The notes below the pieces were generated by a model. It was not told where the DNA came from. It was given only the letters and a program-made list of their open reading frames with translations, and ran no database searches. 64,000 nucleotides of DNA from Pseudocitrobacter faecalis (lineage in GTDB: Bacteria; Pseudomonadota; Gammaproteobacteria; Enterobacterales; Enterobacteriaceae). Location: assembly GCA_003315335.1 (NCBI GenBank), contig QNRL01000014.1:1-64000 (forward strand), given 5' to 3'. The translations under genes and the position numbers were made by a program. Within the stretch, counting starts at the first letter, position 1. Each line of letters opens with the position of its first letter. This document shows positions 53,064 to 62,929 of this stretch, one piece after another.

Positions 53064-53113
53064 AGCCGTCAACTTGTCAAAGGGCGCGGATAAACCGCGC
53101 CCGATAGGAGAGA

Positions 53114-55303
53114 TTAGAAGCGGAAGGTCGCTGTCGCGACAACCTGACGTTCCGCACCCCAGAAGCAACCATAGGTCTGGAAGCAGCTGGCGACATATTC
53201 ACGATCGAGCAGGTTATTGACGTTGACAGCAATACTAGAACCGGCCATGCCAAAACGGGCCAGGTCGTATTTCACTACTGCGTCCATCACCGCGGCACTG
53301 CCGACTTTGAAGCTGTTTGCTGGATCGCCGTAGCTGGAACCAATAAAGCGACCACCAGTACCCAACGTCAGACCAGAAAGCGGACCTTCATAGAAGGTAT
53401 AATCGCCCCACAGTGATGCCATGTGTTCTGGAACCTGTTCCGGCATATTGCCTTTCAGGTTCGTATCTTTGGTGTATTCCGCATCCGTATAAGTATAAGA
53501 TGCCGTCAGGTTAACATTCGCATTAACCGCCGCTTTTGCTTCCAGTTCTACGCCACGCGCACGGATCTCACCAGCCGGAACCTGCGCTAACGGATTCGTA
53601 GGATCCGCAGTCAGGTTATTGGTTTTGGTCAGCTGATAAACCGCCGCCGTAACCACAACAGGCATATCCTTCGGTACATACTTCACGCCTGCTTCATATT
53701 GCTCGCCTTTCGACGGTTCGTAAGAAGTACGAGGAGTACTCCAAAGATCGAAAGCGCTCGGTTCAAAGGATTGGCTATAGCTGAAGTACGGCGAAATACC
53801 GTTATCAAACAGATAGTTTACGCCGCCGCGCCAGGTGAATTTATGGTCGTTACGCTCGATGTAACCTTCCGTTGGCGTGTAGGAGTTTTCACGAACGGTG
53901 GTTGCTTGTTTAGACCAATCGTAGCGTCCACCCAGCGTAAACACCCACTTATCCCACTCCGCCTGATCCTGAACATAAACACCAGTCTGCTTGCTTTCGT
54001 TCATCTGATACGGTTCGGCATCGCCAAAAGCAAAGTATTCTGGGTGATATTTATTATAAAGATTGATAGAGGGCGCGGAGCCGAAACTGGCGTTGATATC
54101 ATTACGCATACGCATGAAATCCACACCGGTCAGTAAGGTGTGTTCAATATCACCCGTAGCGAATTTGCTTTCGAGCTGGGTATCAACACTGAAGTTTTGC
54201 AGACGTTCGTCGTCAACCACAGTGCCACGATTCAGGGTATGACCATCAGCGGCAATCCCCGTACCGTAGACACTCTGCTGAGACGTTTTCATCTCGCTGA
54301 AGCGGAGATTCTGACGAACGGTGAAGGTGTCATTGAAACCGTGCTCGAAGCTATATCCCACCATTTTCTGGTTACGGGAATAGGTATTGTTCGACGCGCC
54401 TTCATTGAAATCGGTCGGCAGACGCTTGCCGTTCGGCAACTCTTCAACCGTTCCCTCTTTCGGCAACCAACCGTAGTAACCGGTTTCCGGCTCGTTCTGG
54501 AAATAAGACAAGAAGGTGAAGTTGGTTTTGTCATCCGGACGCCACGAGAATGACGGCGCAATGGTATAGCGCTGAGATTCAGAGCTTTTCTGCTGCTCGT
54601 TAGTGGAGCGCGCAAGCCCGGTCAAACGATAGGAAAACTCGCCGTTATCATCCAGCGCGTCGCTGAAATCAAAACCTGTCTGGAACAGATTATCGGTACC
54701 GAATTTAAACTGAATTTCTTTCAACGGCTCCGTTGTCGGGCGCTTACTCACCATCGAGATGATTCCGCCCGGATTACTTTTACCGTAAAGAACCGAAGTC
54801 GGCCCACGCATCAATTCAACACGCTCGAGCATGTAGGGGTCGATAACCGCATCGTTATAGAAGTTACCCTGAAGCTTAAGCCCATCGAGATAGTTATTCT
54901 GGTTCAGACCTACAGAAGAGAAGCCGCGAATAATCACAAAATCATAAGTATTAGATGCGCCACGACTGTTAACCGTAACACCTGGCGTATAACCCAGCGC
55001 TTCTTTTACTGACTGGAATTGATGCATCTGCATCTCTTCGTTAGTCACCACCGAAACAGACTGCGGCGTCTTTTCAATCGGCGTGTCGGTCTTGGTTGCG
55101 GTCGCTGAACGTTTCGCCGCGATCGTCGGAGCCGGCCCCCACGCGCTTTCCTGGGAAACAGGTGCCGCAGTAACGGTGATGGTTTCTTCTTTCGGTTGAA
55201 CCGCCGCCTGTGCATAGACAGACATGCCGCTAACCGCTGTGGCTACTACGACTGCGATTTTACGCAGCGAGTGGTTTGGCTGAGCAGTTTTCAGATGCGC
55301 CAT
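53114..55303 (-). CDS. fhuA: ferrichrome TonB-dependent receptor FhuA
   Basis: A 729-residue outer-membrane receptor. The order is: 33-residue signal peptide (ending YAQA), TonB box (ETITVTAAP), plug domain (about 40-190), 22-strand barrel ending in the aromatic ATFRF. E. coli FhuA has 747 residues; here the loop after SVYGTG lacks the long insertion with two cysteines that forms the phage- and colicin-binding loop L4. The ligand-binding plug and the C-terminal CFQTYGCFWG cysteines remain. I chose ATG 55303; the upstream in-frame extension is hydrophobic and not conserved. A Fur-box-like sequence precedes it. Confidence 0.95.
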   Translation of the reverse strand: MAHLKTAQPNHSLRKIAVVVATAVSGMSVYAQAAVQPKEETITVTAAPVSQESAWGPAPTIAAKRSATATKTDTPIEKTPQSVSVVTNEEMQMHQFQSVKEALGYTPGVTVNSRGASNTYDFVIIRGFSSVGLNQNNYLDGLKLQGNFYNDAVIDPYMLERVELMRGPTSVLYGKSNPGGIISMVSKRPTTEPLKEIQFKFGTDNLFQTGFDFSDALDDNGEFSYRLTGLARSTNEQQKSSESQRYTIAPSFSWRPDDKTNFTFLSYFQNEPETGYYGWLPKEGTVEELPNGKRLPTDFNEGASNNTYSRNQKMVGYSFEHGFNDTFTVRQNLRFSEMKTSQQSVYGTGIAADGHTLNRGTVVDDERLQNFSVDTQLESKFATGDIEHTLLTGVDFMRMRNDINASFGSAPSINLYNKYHPEYFAFGDAEPYQMNESKQTGVYVQDQAEWDKWVFTLGGRYDWSKQATTVRENSYTPTEGYIERNDHKFTWRGGVNYLFDNGISPYFSYSQSFEPSAFDLWSTPRTSYEPSKGEQYEAGVKYVPKDMPVVVTAAVYQLTKTNNLTADPTNPLAQVPAGEIRARGVELEAKAAVNANVNLTASYTYTDAEYTKDTNLKGNMPEQVPEHMASLWGDYTFYEGPLSGLTLGTGGRFIGSSYGDPANSFKVGSAAVMDAVVKYDLARFGMAGSSIAVNVNNLLDREYVASCFQTYGCFWGAERQVVATATFRF

Positions 55304-55328
55304 TGGTATATCTCTGATGGAATGATGA

Positions 55329-55358
55329 ATGATAACGTAAACGAGAATTATTATTATA
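55329..55358 (-). promoter_or_regulatory. Fur-box-like operator and -10 of fhuA
   Basis: Hexamers GATAAC, GTAAAC and GAGAAT follow each other at 55330-55347 (plus-strand reading), resembling the GATAAT array bound by Fur. TATAAT lies at 55358-55353 on the minus strand as the likely -10. Iron repression of fhuACDB is expected. Confidence 0.62.
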
Positions 55359-55499
55359 ACCGCCGAATAATAGGCCAAACGGCGGCGATATAGCAAGCAA
55401 TATAGGGGTGGTTGTGGATTAAAGGTTCAAGAAATAACCAGATGAAAACAGAGGGTTAATAGATTGATTTTAGTGATTACGAGATTCTGACAATCGCCC

Positions 55500-55532
55500 A
55501 TAAAAAAGCCCGCTTTACTCAGCGGGCTTTGC
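55500..55532 (-). terminator. mrcB terminator
   Basis: AAAGCCCGCT / AGCGGGCTTT hairpin with six-base loop, followed on the minus strand by TTTTTT. It separates mrcB from the fhuA promoter region; 55304-55499 holds only the fhuA leader. Confidence 0.93.
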
Positions 55533-55544
55533 GCGTTAACGGTA

Positions 55545-58094
55545 TTAATTACCGCCAAACATATCCTTGATCCAGCCAGCGACACCGTCGCCGTCTTTCT
55601 CTTCTTTCTTCGGTTGCTCTTGTGGTTGCTGCTGTTGCTGTTGCTGCGGCTGAGAGGACTGGTCGAACGGATTGCCCGACTGCTGCTCCTGTTGCTGCTG
55701 CATCATCTCATCCTGCTGGCAGAGTGCATCCGGGTCAGTCGTCCACACCGGCAACATACGCGAGCCGCCAGAGCACACGAAGTTTCCGTTGTAATCGACG
55801 CCCATATCCACAATATCTTCCGGCGGCGTCAGCACCAGCGGAATCGGCGACTGGTTCGCCAGATAGCGCTGGTAAATCGACATCGCACCGCTTGCACCGT
55901 ACAGTTTCGTCGGCTGGTTGTTATCACGGCCGACCCAGGTGATCACCACTTCGCGGCCATCGATGCCGGCAAACCAGGTATCGACGTTGTTGTTGGTGGT
56001 ACCCGTTTTACCCGCCAGATGCAGGCCCGGATATTTCGCTCCCAGCTGACGACCGGTACCACGCTGAACAACCTGCTGCATGGTCCATAACGTCATGTAT
56101 GCCGCCTGCGCCGGAACGGCACGCTCGGCCTGCGGATAGCTTTGATACAGCACCGTACCATCTTCCGCGATCACCGAACGTAATGCAGAGAGCGTCGCGC
56201 GGTTACCGCCGCTGGAGATAGTCTGGAACGCCTGTGCCACTTCAATCGGCGTCAGGTTCAGTGCGCCCAGGATCATCGCCGGAACCGGATGCAGCTGATC
56301 TTTCGGCACACCCAGTTTCTGCCAGGTATCGGTAATTGCCGGCAAGCCCAGCGCCATACCGAGGTTAACCGTCGGCACGTTCATGGAACGCGTCAGTGCA
56401 TCAACCAGCATCACCTGACCGCTAAAGCGACGATCATCGTTCTGCGGCGACCACACCTGACCATTTGGCTGACGCAGAGAAATCGGCGCATCAGCAATCC
56501 AGGTGTTCAGACGATACTGATTCGGCTGGCTTAACGCGGTCAGATAGGTCGCCGGTTTTGCCAGCGAGCCGATAGAACGACGTGCCTGCATTGCGCGGTT
56601 ATACCCGGCAAACTGTGGCTCTGCGCCCCCAACCATCGCGCGAACTTCGCCACTGAAGCGATCGACAACCACCATCGCCGTTTCAAGATCGCTCAGCTTA
56701 CGCTGCTTCTTCAGTACCGGAATACCTTCCGTCGCCGCTTTTTCTGCCGCATCCTGCGCCACCGAGTCGAAGGTGGTGAAGATCTTCACACCGGAGAGAT
56801 CTTTCACTTTATCGCCCAGTTTTGCCTGCAGCTCTTGGCGCACCATCTGCATGAACGCAGGCTGCGGTGAAATCACCCCGCCGCGCGGCTGCACACCCAG
56901 AGGACGGGCGCTGAGCATGTCGTACAGTTCCTGGTCGATGAAGTTCTGCTGTTGCAGTAAACGCAACACCAGGTTACGACGCTCCAGCGCCAGCTTCGGG
57001 TTACGCCACGGGTTGTAGATAGAGGCGCCTTTCACCATCCCAACCAACAACGCCTGCTGATCGAGACTCAGCTCTTCCACCGGGCGACCAAAGTAGTACA
57101 GGCTCGCCAGCGGGAAACCGCGAATTTCGTTATCGCCGCTCTGGCCGAGGTACACTTCGTTCATATACAGCTCAAGGATGCGATCCTTGCTGTAACGAGC
57201 ATCCATCAGCACAGCCATGTACGCTTCATTGGCTTTACGCCAGTAGGAGCGTTCGCTGGAGAGGAACAGGTTTTTCACCAACTGCTGCGTCAGCGTACTC
57301 GCCCCCTGCACCGTACGGCCCGCCGTCAGGTTTGCCAGCACCGCACGACCGATCGAGTAGAGGCTTACACCATCATGCTCGTAAAAGTGACGGTCTTCGG
57401 TCGCCAGCAGGGTATCCACCAGCAGATCCGGGAAACCGCTGCGCGGCACAAAGAGACGCTGTTCGCCGTTTGGCGAAGAGAGCATGGTGATCAGACGCGG
57501 ATCGAGACGGAAGAAGCCGAACTGACGGTTGTTCTCCATGTTCTCTATGGTTTCGAGGTGATCGCCATCAAAGGTCAGACGCGCGCGCACCTGCCCTTCT
57601 TTACTGTCCGGGAAATCAAACGGACGGCGGATCATCTCAATACTGTTGGCCTGCACGGTAAATTCGCCTGGTCGCGTCATCGCGGTCACCTGGCGGTACT
57701 GTGTTGCCGTCAGCAGTTGCACCATCTCTTTCTTACTGATGGGCATATCGGGCTCAAGGTTAACCATGCGGCCATACACCGCCGCCGGCAGTTGCCAGAC
57801 TTTGCCATCAATACGGCTGCGAATTTTCTGGTCAAGATAGACACCGTAAATCGCCAACAGAACAGCAAAAACGATAGCCAGCTTCACCAGCAGCCAGAAC
57901 CAGCCATGTTTTCTACGAGGCTTGCCGCCCTTGCCCTTTCCTTTACGTGGTGGCATTGGCTCATCATCCTCATAGTCATCATCATAATCGTCGTTGTAAT
58001 CCTCATCTCTGAGGCGACGACGGCTCACCTTTTGTTTCGCCGGACGCGCAGGCTTGCCTTTACGTCCAATCGGCTCGCGGTCATTCCCCGCCAT
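55545..58094 (-). CDS. mrcB: bifunctional penicillin-binding protein 1b
   Basis: An 849-residue class A PBP that polymerises and crosslinks peptidoglycan, working with LpoB. The order is: charged cytoplasmic N terminus rich in D/E/K/R (about 1-63), one membrane segment (about 65-87), UB2H domain, glycosyltransferase ([12 protein letters not shown], catalytic glutamate near 230), transpeptidase (serine in GSLAKPA near 510, KTGTTNN near 698). The C-terminal tail is a glutamine-rich low-complexity stretch (about 795-830) that is longer than in E. coli (844 aa). I chose ATG 58094 (MAGNDREP). Confidence 0.96.
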   Translation of the reverse strand: MAGNDREPIGRKGKPARPAKQKVSRRRLRDEDYNDDYDDDYEDDEPMPPRKGKGKGGKPRRKHGWFWLLVKLAIVFAVLLAIYGVYLDQKIRSRIDGKVWQLPAAVYGRMVNLEPDMPISKKEMVQLLTATQYRQVTAMTRPGEFTVQANSIEMIRRPFDFPDSKEGQVRARLTFDGDHLETIENMENNRQFGFFRLDPRLITMLSSPNGEQRLFVPRSGFPDLLVDTLLATEDRHFYEHDGVSLYSIGRAVLANLTAGRTVQGASTLTQQLVKNLFLSSERSYWRKANEAYMAVLMDARYSKDRILELYMNEVYLGQSGDNEIRGFPLASLYYFGRPVEELSLDQQALLVGMVKGASIYNPWRNPKLALERRNLVLRLLQQQNFIDQELYDMLSARPLGVQPRGGVISPQPAFMQMVRQELQAKLGDKVKDLSGVKIFTTFDSVAQDAAEKAATEGIPVLKKQRKLSDLETAMVVVDRFSGEVRAMVGGAEPQFAGYNRAMQARRSIGSLAKPATYLTALSQPNQYRLNTWIADAPISLRQPNGQVWSPQNDDRRFSGQVMLVDALTRSMNVPTVNLGMALGLPAITDTWQKLGVPKDQLHPVPAMILGALNLTPIEVAQAFQTISSGGNRATLSALRSVIAEDGTVLYQSYPQAERAVPAQAAYMTLWTMQQVVQRGTGRQLGAKYPGLHLAGKTGTTNNNVDTWFAGIDGREVVITWVGRDNNQPTKLYGASGAMSIYQRYLANQSPIPLVLTPPEDIVDMGVDYNGNFVCSGGSRMLPVWTTDPDALCQQDEMMQQQQEQQSGNPFDQSSQPQQQQQQQPQEQPKKEEKDGDGVAGWIKDMFGGN

Positions 58095-58473
58095 GCTTTC
58101 TCTCCGCAACATTCAGGCGCAAAGGCCTGATTCTCAGTTCTTCTGTTTTGGAACAGAAGAAGATATCTCTCAAATTTCGCTCGTTCTATCCCCTCTCCCA
58201 CAGGGAGAGGGGGAAAACATGCACTGAATTTACCAACGTGCACAATCTGTCCCCTCTCCCTTGAGGGAGAGGGTTAGGGTGAGGGGGGAAACGTGCGCGC
58301 TGATGCCCTCACCCCGGCCCTCTCCCACAGGGAGAGGGGGAAAACGTGCACTGAATTTACCAATGTGCACAATCTGTCCCCTCTCCCTTGAGGGAGAGGG
58401 TTAGGGTGAGGGGGAAACGTGCGCGCTGATGCCCTCACCCCGGCCCTCTCCCACAGGGAGAGGGGGAAAACTT
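58095..58473. other. hrpB-mrcB intergenic region (379 bases)
   Basis: No gene is seen here. 58191-58470 is a tandem palindromic repeat array; the remaining 96 bases (58095-58190) next to mrcB are expected to hold its promoter, which I could not assign with confidence. Confidence 0.7.
58191..58470. repeat. tandem array of GGGAGAGGG palindromic elements
   Basis: CCCTCTCCCACAGGGAGAGGG occurs at 58191, 58318 and 58444, giving unit lengths of 127 and 126 bases (2.2 copies). Each unit also holds GAATTTACCAA(C/T)GTGCACAATCTG and a second palindrome, CCCTCTCCCTTGAGGGAGAGGG plus TTAGGGTGAGGG. The array ends four bases from the hrpB stop codon. The two full units differ at only a few positions. Confidence 0.92.
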
Positions 58474-60903
58474 TCACGAATAATTTTTCGTCCGCCGCGT
58501 CGGCGCGGTGTTCGCCGGGTCGTCCGGCCAGACGTGTTTCGGATAGCGCCCTTTCATCTCTTTTTGCACCTCCCGGTACGCCCCCTGCCAGAACGCACTT
58601 AAATCGCGCGTAATCTGCAAAGGACGCTGCGCCGGGGAGAGCAACTCCAGCACCAGCGGCACCCGCCCCTGAGCGATAGTTGGCGTGCTCGCCTCACCAA
58701 ACATCTCCTGCATTCGCACCGCCAGCGCGGGCGGGTTTTCATCATCGTAGCGAATTGCAATTCGGCTGCCGGTGGGCACAGTGTAATGAGTTGGTAGCTC
58801 ACTATCCAGACGTTGTCGTAATGACCACGGAAGCCAGGCCTGTAACGCCTCCCTGACATTGACATTTTTCAGCGCACGTAGCGATTTCACGCCACTCATA
58901 TGCGGCAGCAGCCAGGCTTCGAGCTCCGCCAGCAACGACGCCTCATCGACTGAAGGCCAGGCGTCTTCCGGCAACCAGCGCGCGGCGCATTGCAGACGCA
59001 AGCGTAGCTGCTCAACGTCTTCTGTCCAGTTCAGAACGTTTAAGCCTTTATCGCGAATACCGTTGAGCATCGCCTGATGCAGCTCGTCTTCCGACGGTTT
59101 CGCCAGCGGCTGAACTTTTATCGTCAGTTGCCCAACGCGGCTACGGCGCAAGGCTTTCAGCGTACCCTGCGCGTCGTCCCATTCGATGGTATCGGACTGT
59201 TCAATTAACTGCGGGCACTGCGCCGCCAGTACGTCTATATCCAGCGCGTAAGCCTGTAAAATACGCGCATCGGGCGATGCATTGCCCTGTAACAGCAGCG
59301 GCGCAATCAACCACTCATGGCGGCTTAGCGCATCATCGCTATCGAGCATTGCACCCATGCCGTTCGCCAGTTGATAGCGCCCATCCAGCCCGCGTCGGCG
59401 GGCGATACGGTCAGGAAAACCTTGCGCCAGCAACGCGGGAATGGCGTCGCTATCCGGTTTTCCGCCCTGCCGGTTCAAACGTCTGAGCAACTGCTGGCTA
59501 CGCTGTTGCCAGTTCGATTGATTGCGCGAAAACGCGTGCCCCAGATCGCTACCCGCACCGCGCGGCGGCTCTTCCAGAATCGCCGCCAGCCTGGCCGCCG
59601 TGGCAGCCTCATCATCACTTTTCGCGGCAATCAGCATTGCCGCCAGACGCGGGTCGTTACCCAGCGCCGCCATTTTCTGCCCCTGTGCCGTCAGACGTTC
59701 GCCGTCCAGCGCCTGAAGCTGCGTCAGTAAGCGCCTTGCCGCAGCCAGATTGACCGCCGGTGGCGCATCCAGCCAGTTTAACTGCAGTGGGTCATAGCAG
59801 CCCCACTGCAACAGCTCCAGTTGAAGCGAAGAGAGATCGCTTTGCAGAATTTCCGCATCGCTTTGCGCCGCCGCGCGTTCCGCCTGATCTTTTCCCAGCA
59901 GATGTAAACAGATACCGGGCTCCAGTCGCCCTGCGCGGCCTGCGCGCTGGGTCATCGATGCCTGGCTGACACGTTGAGTCACCAGCCGGGTCAACCCGGA
60001 GCGCACATCAAATCGCGCAACCCGCTCCTGCGCGCAATCGACCACCAGACGGATACCTTCGATAGTCAGACTGGTTTCAGCGATATTGGTGGCGAGCACG
60101 ACTTTACGCTTGCCGACAGGCGCAGGAAGAATAGCCTGACGCTGCTCGCCAAGCGACAACGCGCCATAAAGAGGGCAAAGCAGAACGTCGGACGCTACAC
60201 GCGTGGCCAGATGTTCCTGAACACGCTGGATTTCACCCACACCGGGTAAAAACAGCAGCAGCGAGCCAGGCTCTGCGCGGAGTAGTTCCGCCGTGGCGAT
60301 AGCCACAGCTTCATCAAAACGTTGGTGGGCGGGCAGCGTCTGATAGCGACGTTCCACCGGGAACGCACGCCCTTCGGAGATGATGACCGGCGCATCAGGC
60401 AGCAAGCGCTGCAACTTATCGTTGTCCAGCGTGGCAGACATAATCAGCAGCTTCAGGTCGTCACGCAGCCCCTGCTGAACGTCGAGCAGCAATGCCAGCG
60501 CGAGGTCCGCCTGTAAACTACGCTCATGGAACTCATCGAGGATCACCAGCCCCACGCCTGACAGTTCAGGATCGTGCTGGATCATGCGCGTCAGAATGCC
60601 TTCAGTCACCACTTCAAGACGCGTAGCCGGCCCGACGCAGGTTTCCGCGCGCATCCGGTAACCAACGGTTTCACCGGGCTTTTCACCGAGCAGTTCCGCC
60701 AGCCGCTGCGCGACATTACGCGCCGCCAGCCTGCGCGGCTCAAGCAGGATAACCCGCCCGCTAATATTGCCTTCGCGTAAAATTTGCAGCGGTAGCCACG
60801 TCGATTTTCCCGCCCCCGTCGGCGCGTTAAGCAGTACGGCAGGCGCGTTCGCCAGGGCAGAAAGAAGATCGGGAAGAACAGCGGCGACCGGCAACTGCGA
60901 CAC
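58474..60903 (-). CDS. hrpB: ATP-dependent RNA helicase-like protein HrpB
   Basis: An 809-residue DEAH/RHA-type helicase; its substrate in enterobacteria is not established. Walker A is APTGAGKST near residue 28, motif II is DEFHERS near 122 (DEFH rather than DEAH, as in E. coli), motif III is SATLDN, motif VI is QRAGRAGR near 323, followed by the HrpB-specific C-terminal domains. I chose GTG 60903, with GGAG six bases upstream, giving the E. coli length; an ATG 17 codons upstream is less likely. It is divergent from thpR. Confidence 0.94.
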   Translation of the reverse strand: MSQLPVAAVLPDLLSALANAPAVLLNAPTGAGKSTWLPLQILREGNISGRVILLEPRRLAARNVAQRLAELLGEKPGETVGYRMRAETCVGPATRLEVVTEGILTRMIQHDPELSGVGLVILDEFHERSLQADLALALLLDVQQGLRDDLKLLIMSATLDNDKLQRLLPDAPVIISEGRAFPVERRYQTLPAHQRFDEAVAIATAELLRAEPGSLLLFLPGVGEIQRVQEHLATRVASDVLLCPLYGALSLGEQRQAILPAPVGKRKVVLATNIAETSLTIEGIRLVVDCAQERVARFDVRSGLTRLVTQRVSQASMTQRAGRAGRLEPGICLHLLGKDQAERAAAQSDAEILQSDLSSLQLELLQWGCYDPLQLNWLDAPPAVNLAAARRLLTQLQALDGERLTAQGQKMAALGNDPRLAAMLIAAKSDDEAATAARLAAILEEPPRGAGSDLGHAFSRNQSNWQQRSQQLLRRLNRQGGKPDSDAIPALLAQGFPDRIARRRGLDGRYQLANGMGAMLDSDDALSRHEWLIAPLLLQGNASPDARILQAYALDIDVLAAQCPQLIEQSDTIEWDDAQGTLKALRRSRVGQLTIKVQPLAKPSEDELHQAMLNGIRDKGLNVLNWTEDVEQLRLRLQCAARWLPEDAWPSVDEASLLAELEAWLLPHMSGVKSLRALKNVNVREALQAWLPWSLRQRLDSELPTHYTVPTGSRIAIRYDDENPPALAVRMQEMFGEASTPTIAQGRVPLVLELLSPAQRPLQITRDLSAFWQGAYREVQKEMKGRYPKHVWPDDPANTAPTRRTKNYS

Positions 60904-60976
60904 GTTTGGCTCCAAAGGGTTAACATTGAAAGGCGGACATTGTAGCATCGCCACAATTCATTACCGAGTACCCACT

Positions 60977-61507
60977 ATGTCTGAGTCGAAAAGAGTCTTT
61001 TTCGCCATTGAGATCCCGACCAAAATCCAGCGCCAGATTGTGCGCTGGCGAGCGGAAAACTTTCCGGATGATGCCGGAAGGCCGGTGGCGGCGGCGAATA
61101 TGCACATCACTCTGGCGTTCCTGGGGGAAGTGAGCGCTGAAAAGCAGGCCGCGCTGGCAAAACTCGCGGGACGCATCCGCCAGCCGGGTTTCACCCTGCA
61201 CCTGGACGATGCCGGACAATGGTTGCGTTCACGCGTAGTATGGCTGGGAACCCGTCAACCGCCGCGCGGGATGTTACAGCTGGCTAATATGCTGCGTGCT
61301 CAGGCGGCACGCAGCGGCTGTTATCAGAGCCCGCAGCCGTTTCACCCGCATTTAACGCTGCTACGCAATACGGCGCATGCGGTGCCAATTCCGGCGCCGG
61401 GTTTTCACTGGGAAATCCCGGTGAGCGAGTTTGTGCTCTATGAGTCGAACTTCATTAACGGTCGAACGCGTTATACCCCGCTCCAGCGCTGGACACTTTC
61501 AGAATAA
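60977..61507 (+). CDS. thpR: RNA 2',3'-cyclic phosphodiesterase ThpR
   Basis: A 176-residue 2H phosphoesterase (LigT, YadP) that opens 2',3'-cyclic phosphate ends and can ligate tRNA halves in vitro. The two HxTx motifs are HITLAF (about 43) and HLTLL (about 127). Length equals E. coli. I chose ATG 60977 (MSESKR); upstream in-frame codons overlap hrpB. sfsA follows after 13 bases. Confidence 0.95.
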   Translation: MSESKRVFFAIEIPTKIQRQIVRWRAENFPDDAGRPVAAANMHITLAFLGEVSAEKQAALAKLAGRIRQPGFTLHLDDAGQWLRSRVVWLGTRQPPRGMLQLANMLRAQAARSGCYQSPQPFHPHLTLLRNTAHAVPIPAPGFHWEIPVSEFVLYESNFINGRTRYTPLQRWTLSE

Positions 61508-61520
61508 TCAAGGACGCCTT

Positions 61521-62234
61521 ATGGATTTTACGCCCGCTCTCCAGCATGCCACGCTTATTCAACGCTATAAACGGTTCCTCGCCGATGTGGTCACGCCGGA
61601 AGGTGAAACCCTCACCCTTCATTGCCCAAATACCGGTGCGATGACCGGTTGTGCCACGCCTGGCGATACCGTGTGGTATTCCACATCAGAAAATACTAAA
61701 CGCAAATATCCGCACACTTGGGAAATTACGCAAACCCAAAACGGTGCATTCATTTGTGTGAACACCCAACGCGCTAATCAGCTTGCCAAAGAGGCGATAC
61801 TCTCTGAAACGATCCCAGCCCTTACAGGCTATAGTTCGCTGAAAAGTGAAGTGAAGTATGGTGCAGAGGGCAGCAGAATTGACCTTATGTTACAGGCAGA
61901 TGATCGCCCGCGATGCTATATTGAAGTGAAATCGGTCACGCTGGCGGAAAAGGAGTACGGTTACTTCCCGGATGCAGTTACCTTGCGCGGGCAGAAGCAT
62001 TTACGCGAGCTGATGGGCGTTGTCGCAGCGGGCGATCGGGCGGTGTTATTGTTCACTGTTTTACACTCAGCCATTGAATATTTCGCACCTGCACACCATA
62101 TTGATGCTCAATACGCACAATTATTAGCGGAAGCACATAAACGGGGGGTGGAGATTCTGGCTTATAAAGCGGAACTTTCTGCCAATAACATCACTCTGAG
62201 ATCACCGTTGCCCGTCACGTTACCACGGGTGTGA
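61521..62234 (+). CDS. sfsA: SfsA family protein
   Basis: A 237-residue protein first found as a multicopy activator of maltose genes in cya strains. An N-terminal OB-like domain ([14 protein letters not shown], about 31-45) precedes a nuclease-like domain with [11 protein letters not shown] (about 130-145) resembling a PD-(D/E)XK core. DNA binding is reported for the family; a nuclease activity is inferred from the fold only. E. coli SfsA has 234 residues. Confidence 0.92.
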   Translation: MDFTPALQHATLIQRYKRFLADVVTPEGETLTLHCPNTGAMTGCATPGDTVWYSTSENTKRKYPHTWEITQTQNGAFICVNTQRANQLAKEAILSETIPALTGYSSLKSEVKYGAEGSRIDLMLQADDRPRCYIEVKSVTLAEKEYGYFPDAVTLRGQKHLRELMGVVAAGDRAVLLFTVLHSAIEYFAPAHHIDAQYAQLLAEAHKRGVEILAYKAELSANNITLRSPLPVTLPRV

Positions 62235-62310
62235 TCTGGATATTTAGTGTTCGGGCTGCGTCGCAAATACGCTTTTCCTCACAGCATTGTCAAGTGTTAC
62301 GTTTAGATAA

Positions 62311-62339
62311 TTGCCATACGGAATCGCATCTGCTATTTA
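62311..62339 (+). promoter_or_regulatory. candidate dksA promoter
   Basis: TTGCCA (62311-62316), 17-base spacer, TATTTA (62334-62339), in the 165-base gap before dksA. A second, weaker possibility lies near TTGTCA at 62288. Inferred from sequence only. Confidence 0.42.
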
Positions 62340-62399
62340 TAGCGGCCTGATTTTTCCCCCGAACACGGGGATCGATAGTGCGTGTTAAGGAGAAGCAAC

Positions 62400-62855
62400 A
62401 TGCAAGAAGGGCAAAACCGTAAAACATCGTCCCTGAGTATTCTCGCCATCGCTGGGGTGGAGCCGTACCAGGAGAAGCCGGGCGAAGAGTATATGAACGA
62501 AGCCCAGCTGGCACACTTCCGTCGTATTCTGGAAGCATGGCGTAATCAACTTCGGGATGAAGTCGATCGCACCGTTACACACATGCAGGATGAAGCGGCC
62601 AACTTCCCGGATCCGGTAGACCGTGCAGCCCAGGAAGAAGAGTTCAGCCTCGAACTGCGTAACCGCGATCGCGAGCGTAAGCTGATTAAAAAGATCGAGA
62701 AAACGCTGAAGAAAGTAGAAGACGAAGATTTTGGCTTCTGCGAATCGTGCGGTGTCGAAATTGGCATCCGTCGTCTGGAAGCGCGTCCAACTGCCGATCT
62801 GTGCATTGATTGCAAGACGCTGGCGGAAATCCGCGAAAAACAGATGGCTGGCTAA
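62400..62855 (+). CDS. dksA: RNA polymerase-binding transcription factor DksA
   Basis: A 151-residue regulator that enters the RNA polymerase secondary channel and works with ppGpp to repress rRNA and activate amino-acid genes. A long coiled coil (about 35-108) ends at the tip with [11 protein letters not shown], holding the essential acidic residues. The zinc finger cysteines are CESC and CIDC (about 114-138). GGAG lies eight bases before ATG 62400. The sequence is essentially that of E. coli. Confidence 0.98.
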   Translation: MQEGQNRKTSSLSILAIAGVEPYQEKPGEEYMNEAQLAHFRRILEAWRNQLRDEVDRTVTHMQDEAANFPDPVDRAAQEEEFSLELRNRDRERKLIKKIEKTLKKVEDEDFGFCESCGVEIGIRRLEARPTADLCIDCKTLAEIREKQMAG

Positions 62856-62880
62856 TCAAGCGCCAATGATCATTACTATT

Positions 62881-62917
62881 CTCAAGGCGGGAGCGATTCC
62901 CGCCTTGCCGTTTCTAT
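62881..62917 (+). terminator. dksA-gluQ terminator
   Basis: CAAGGCGGGA / TCCCGCCTTG hairpin with five-base loop, followed by CCGTTTCT. A terminator at this place limits gluQ expression in related Shigella/E. coli, so readthrough is the likely source of gluQ mRNA. Confidence 0.85.
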
Positions 62918-62929
62918 AATCAGTCAATC

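Noticed and set aside
52266-53168. Extended 300-residue FhuC
   Set aside because: The extra 35 residues overlap fhuA and do not match the family; the internal ATG at 53063 gives the usual 265 residues.
58191-58470. Possible CRISPR array
   Set aside because: The repeat period is about 127 bases, the 'spacers' are themselves repeated, and no cas gene is present. It is a tandem palindromic repeat.
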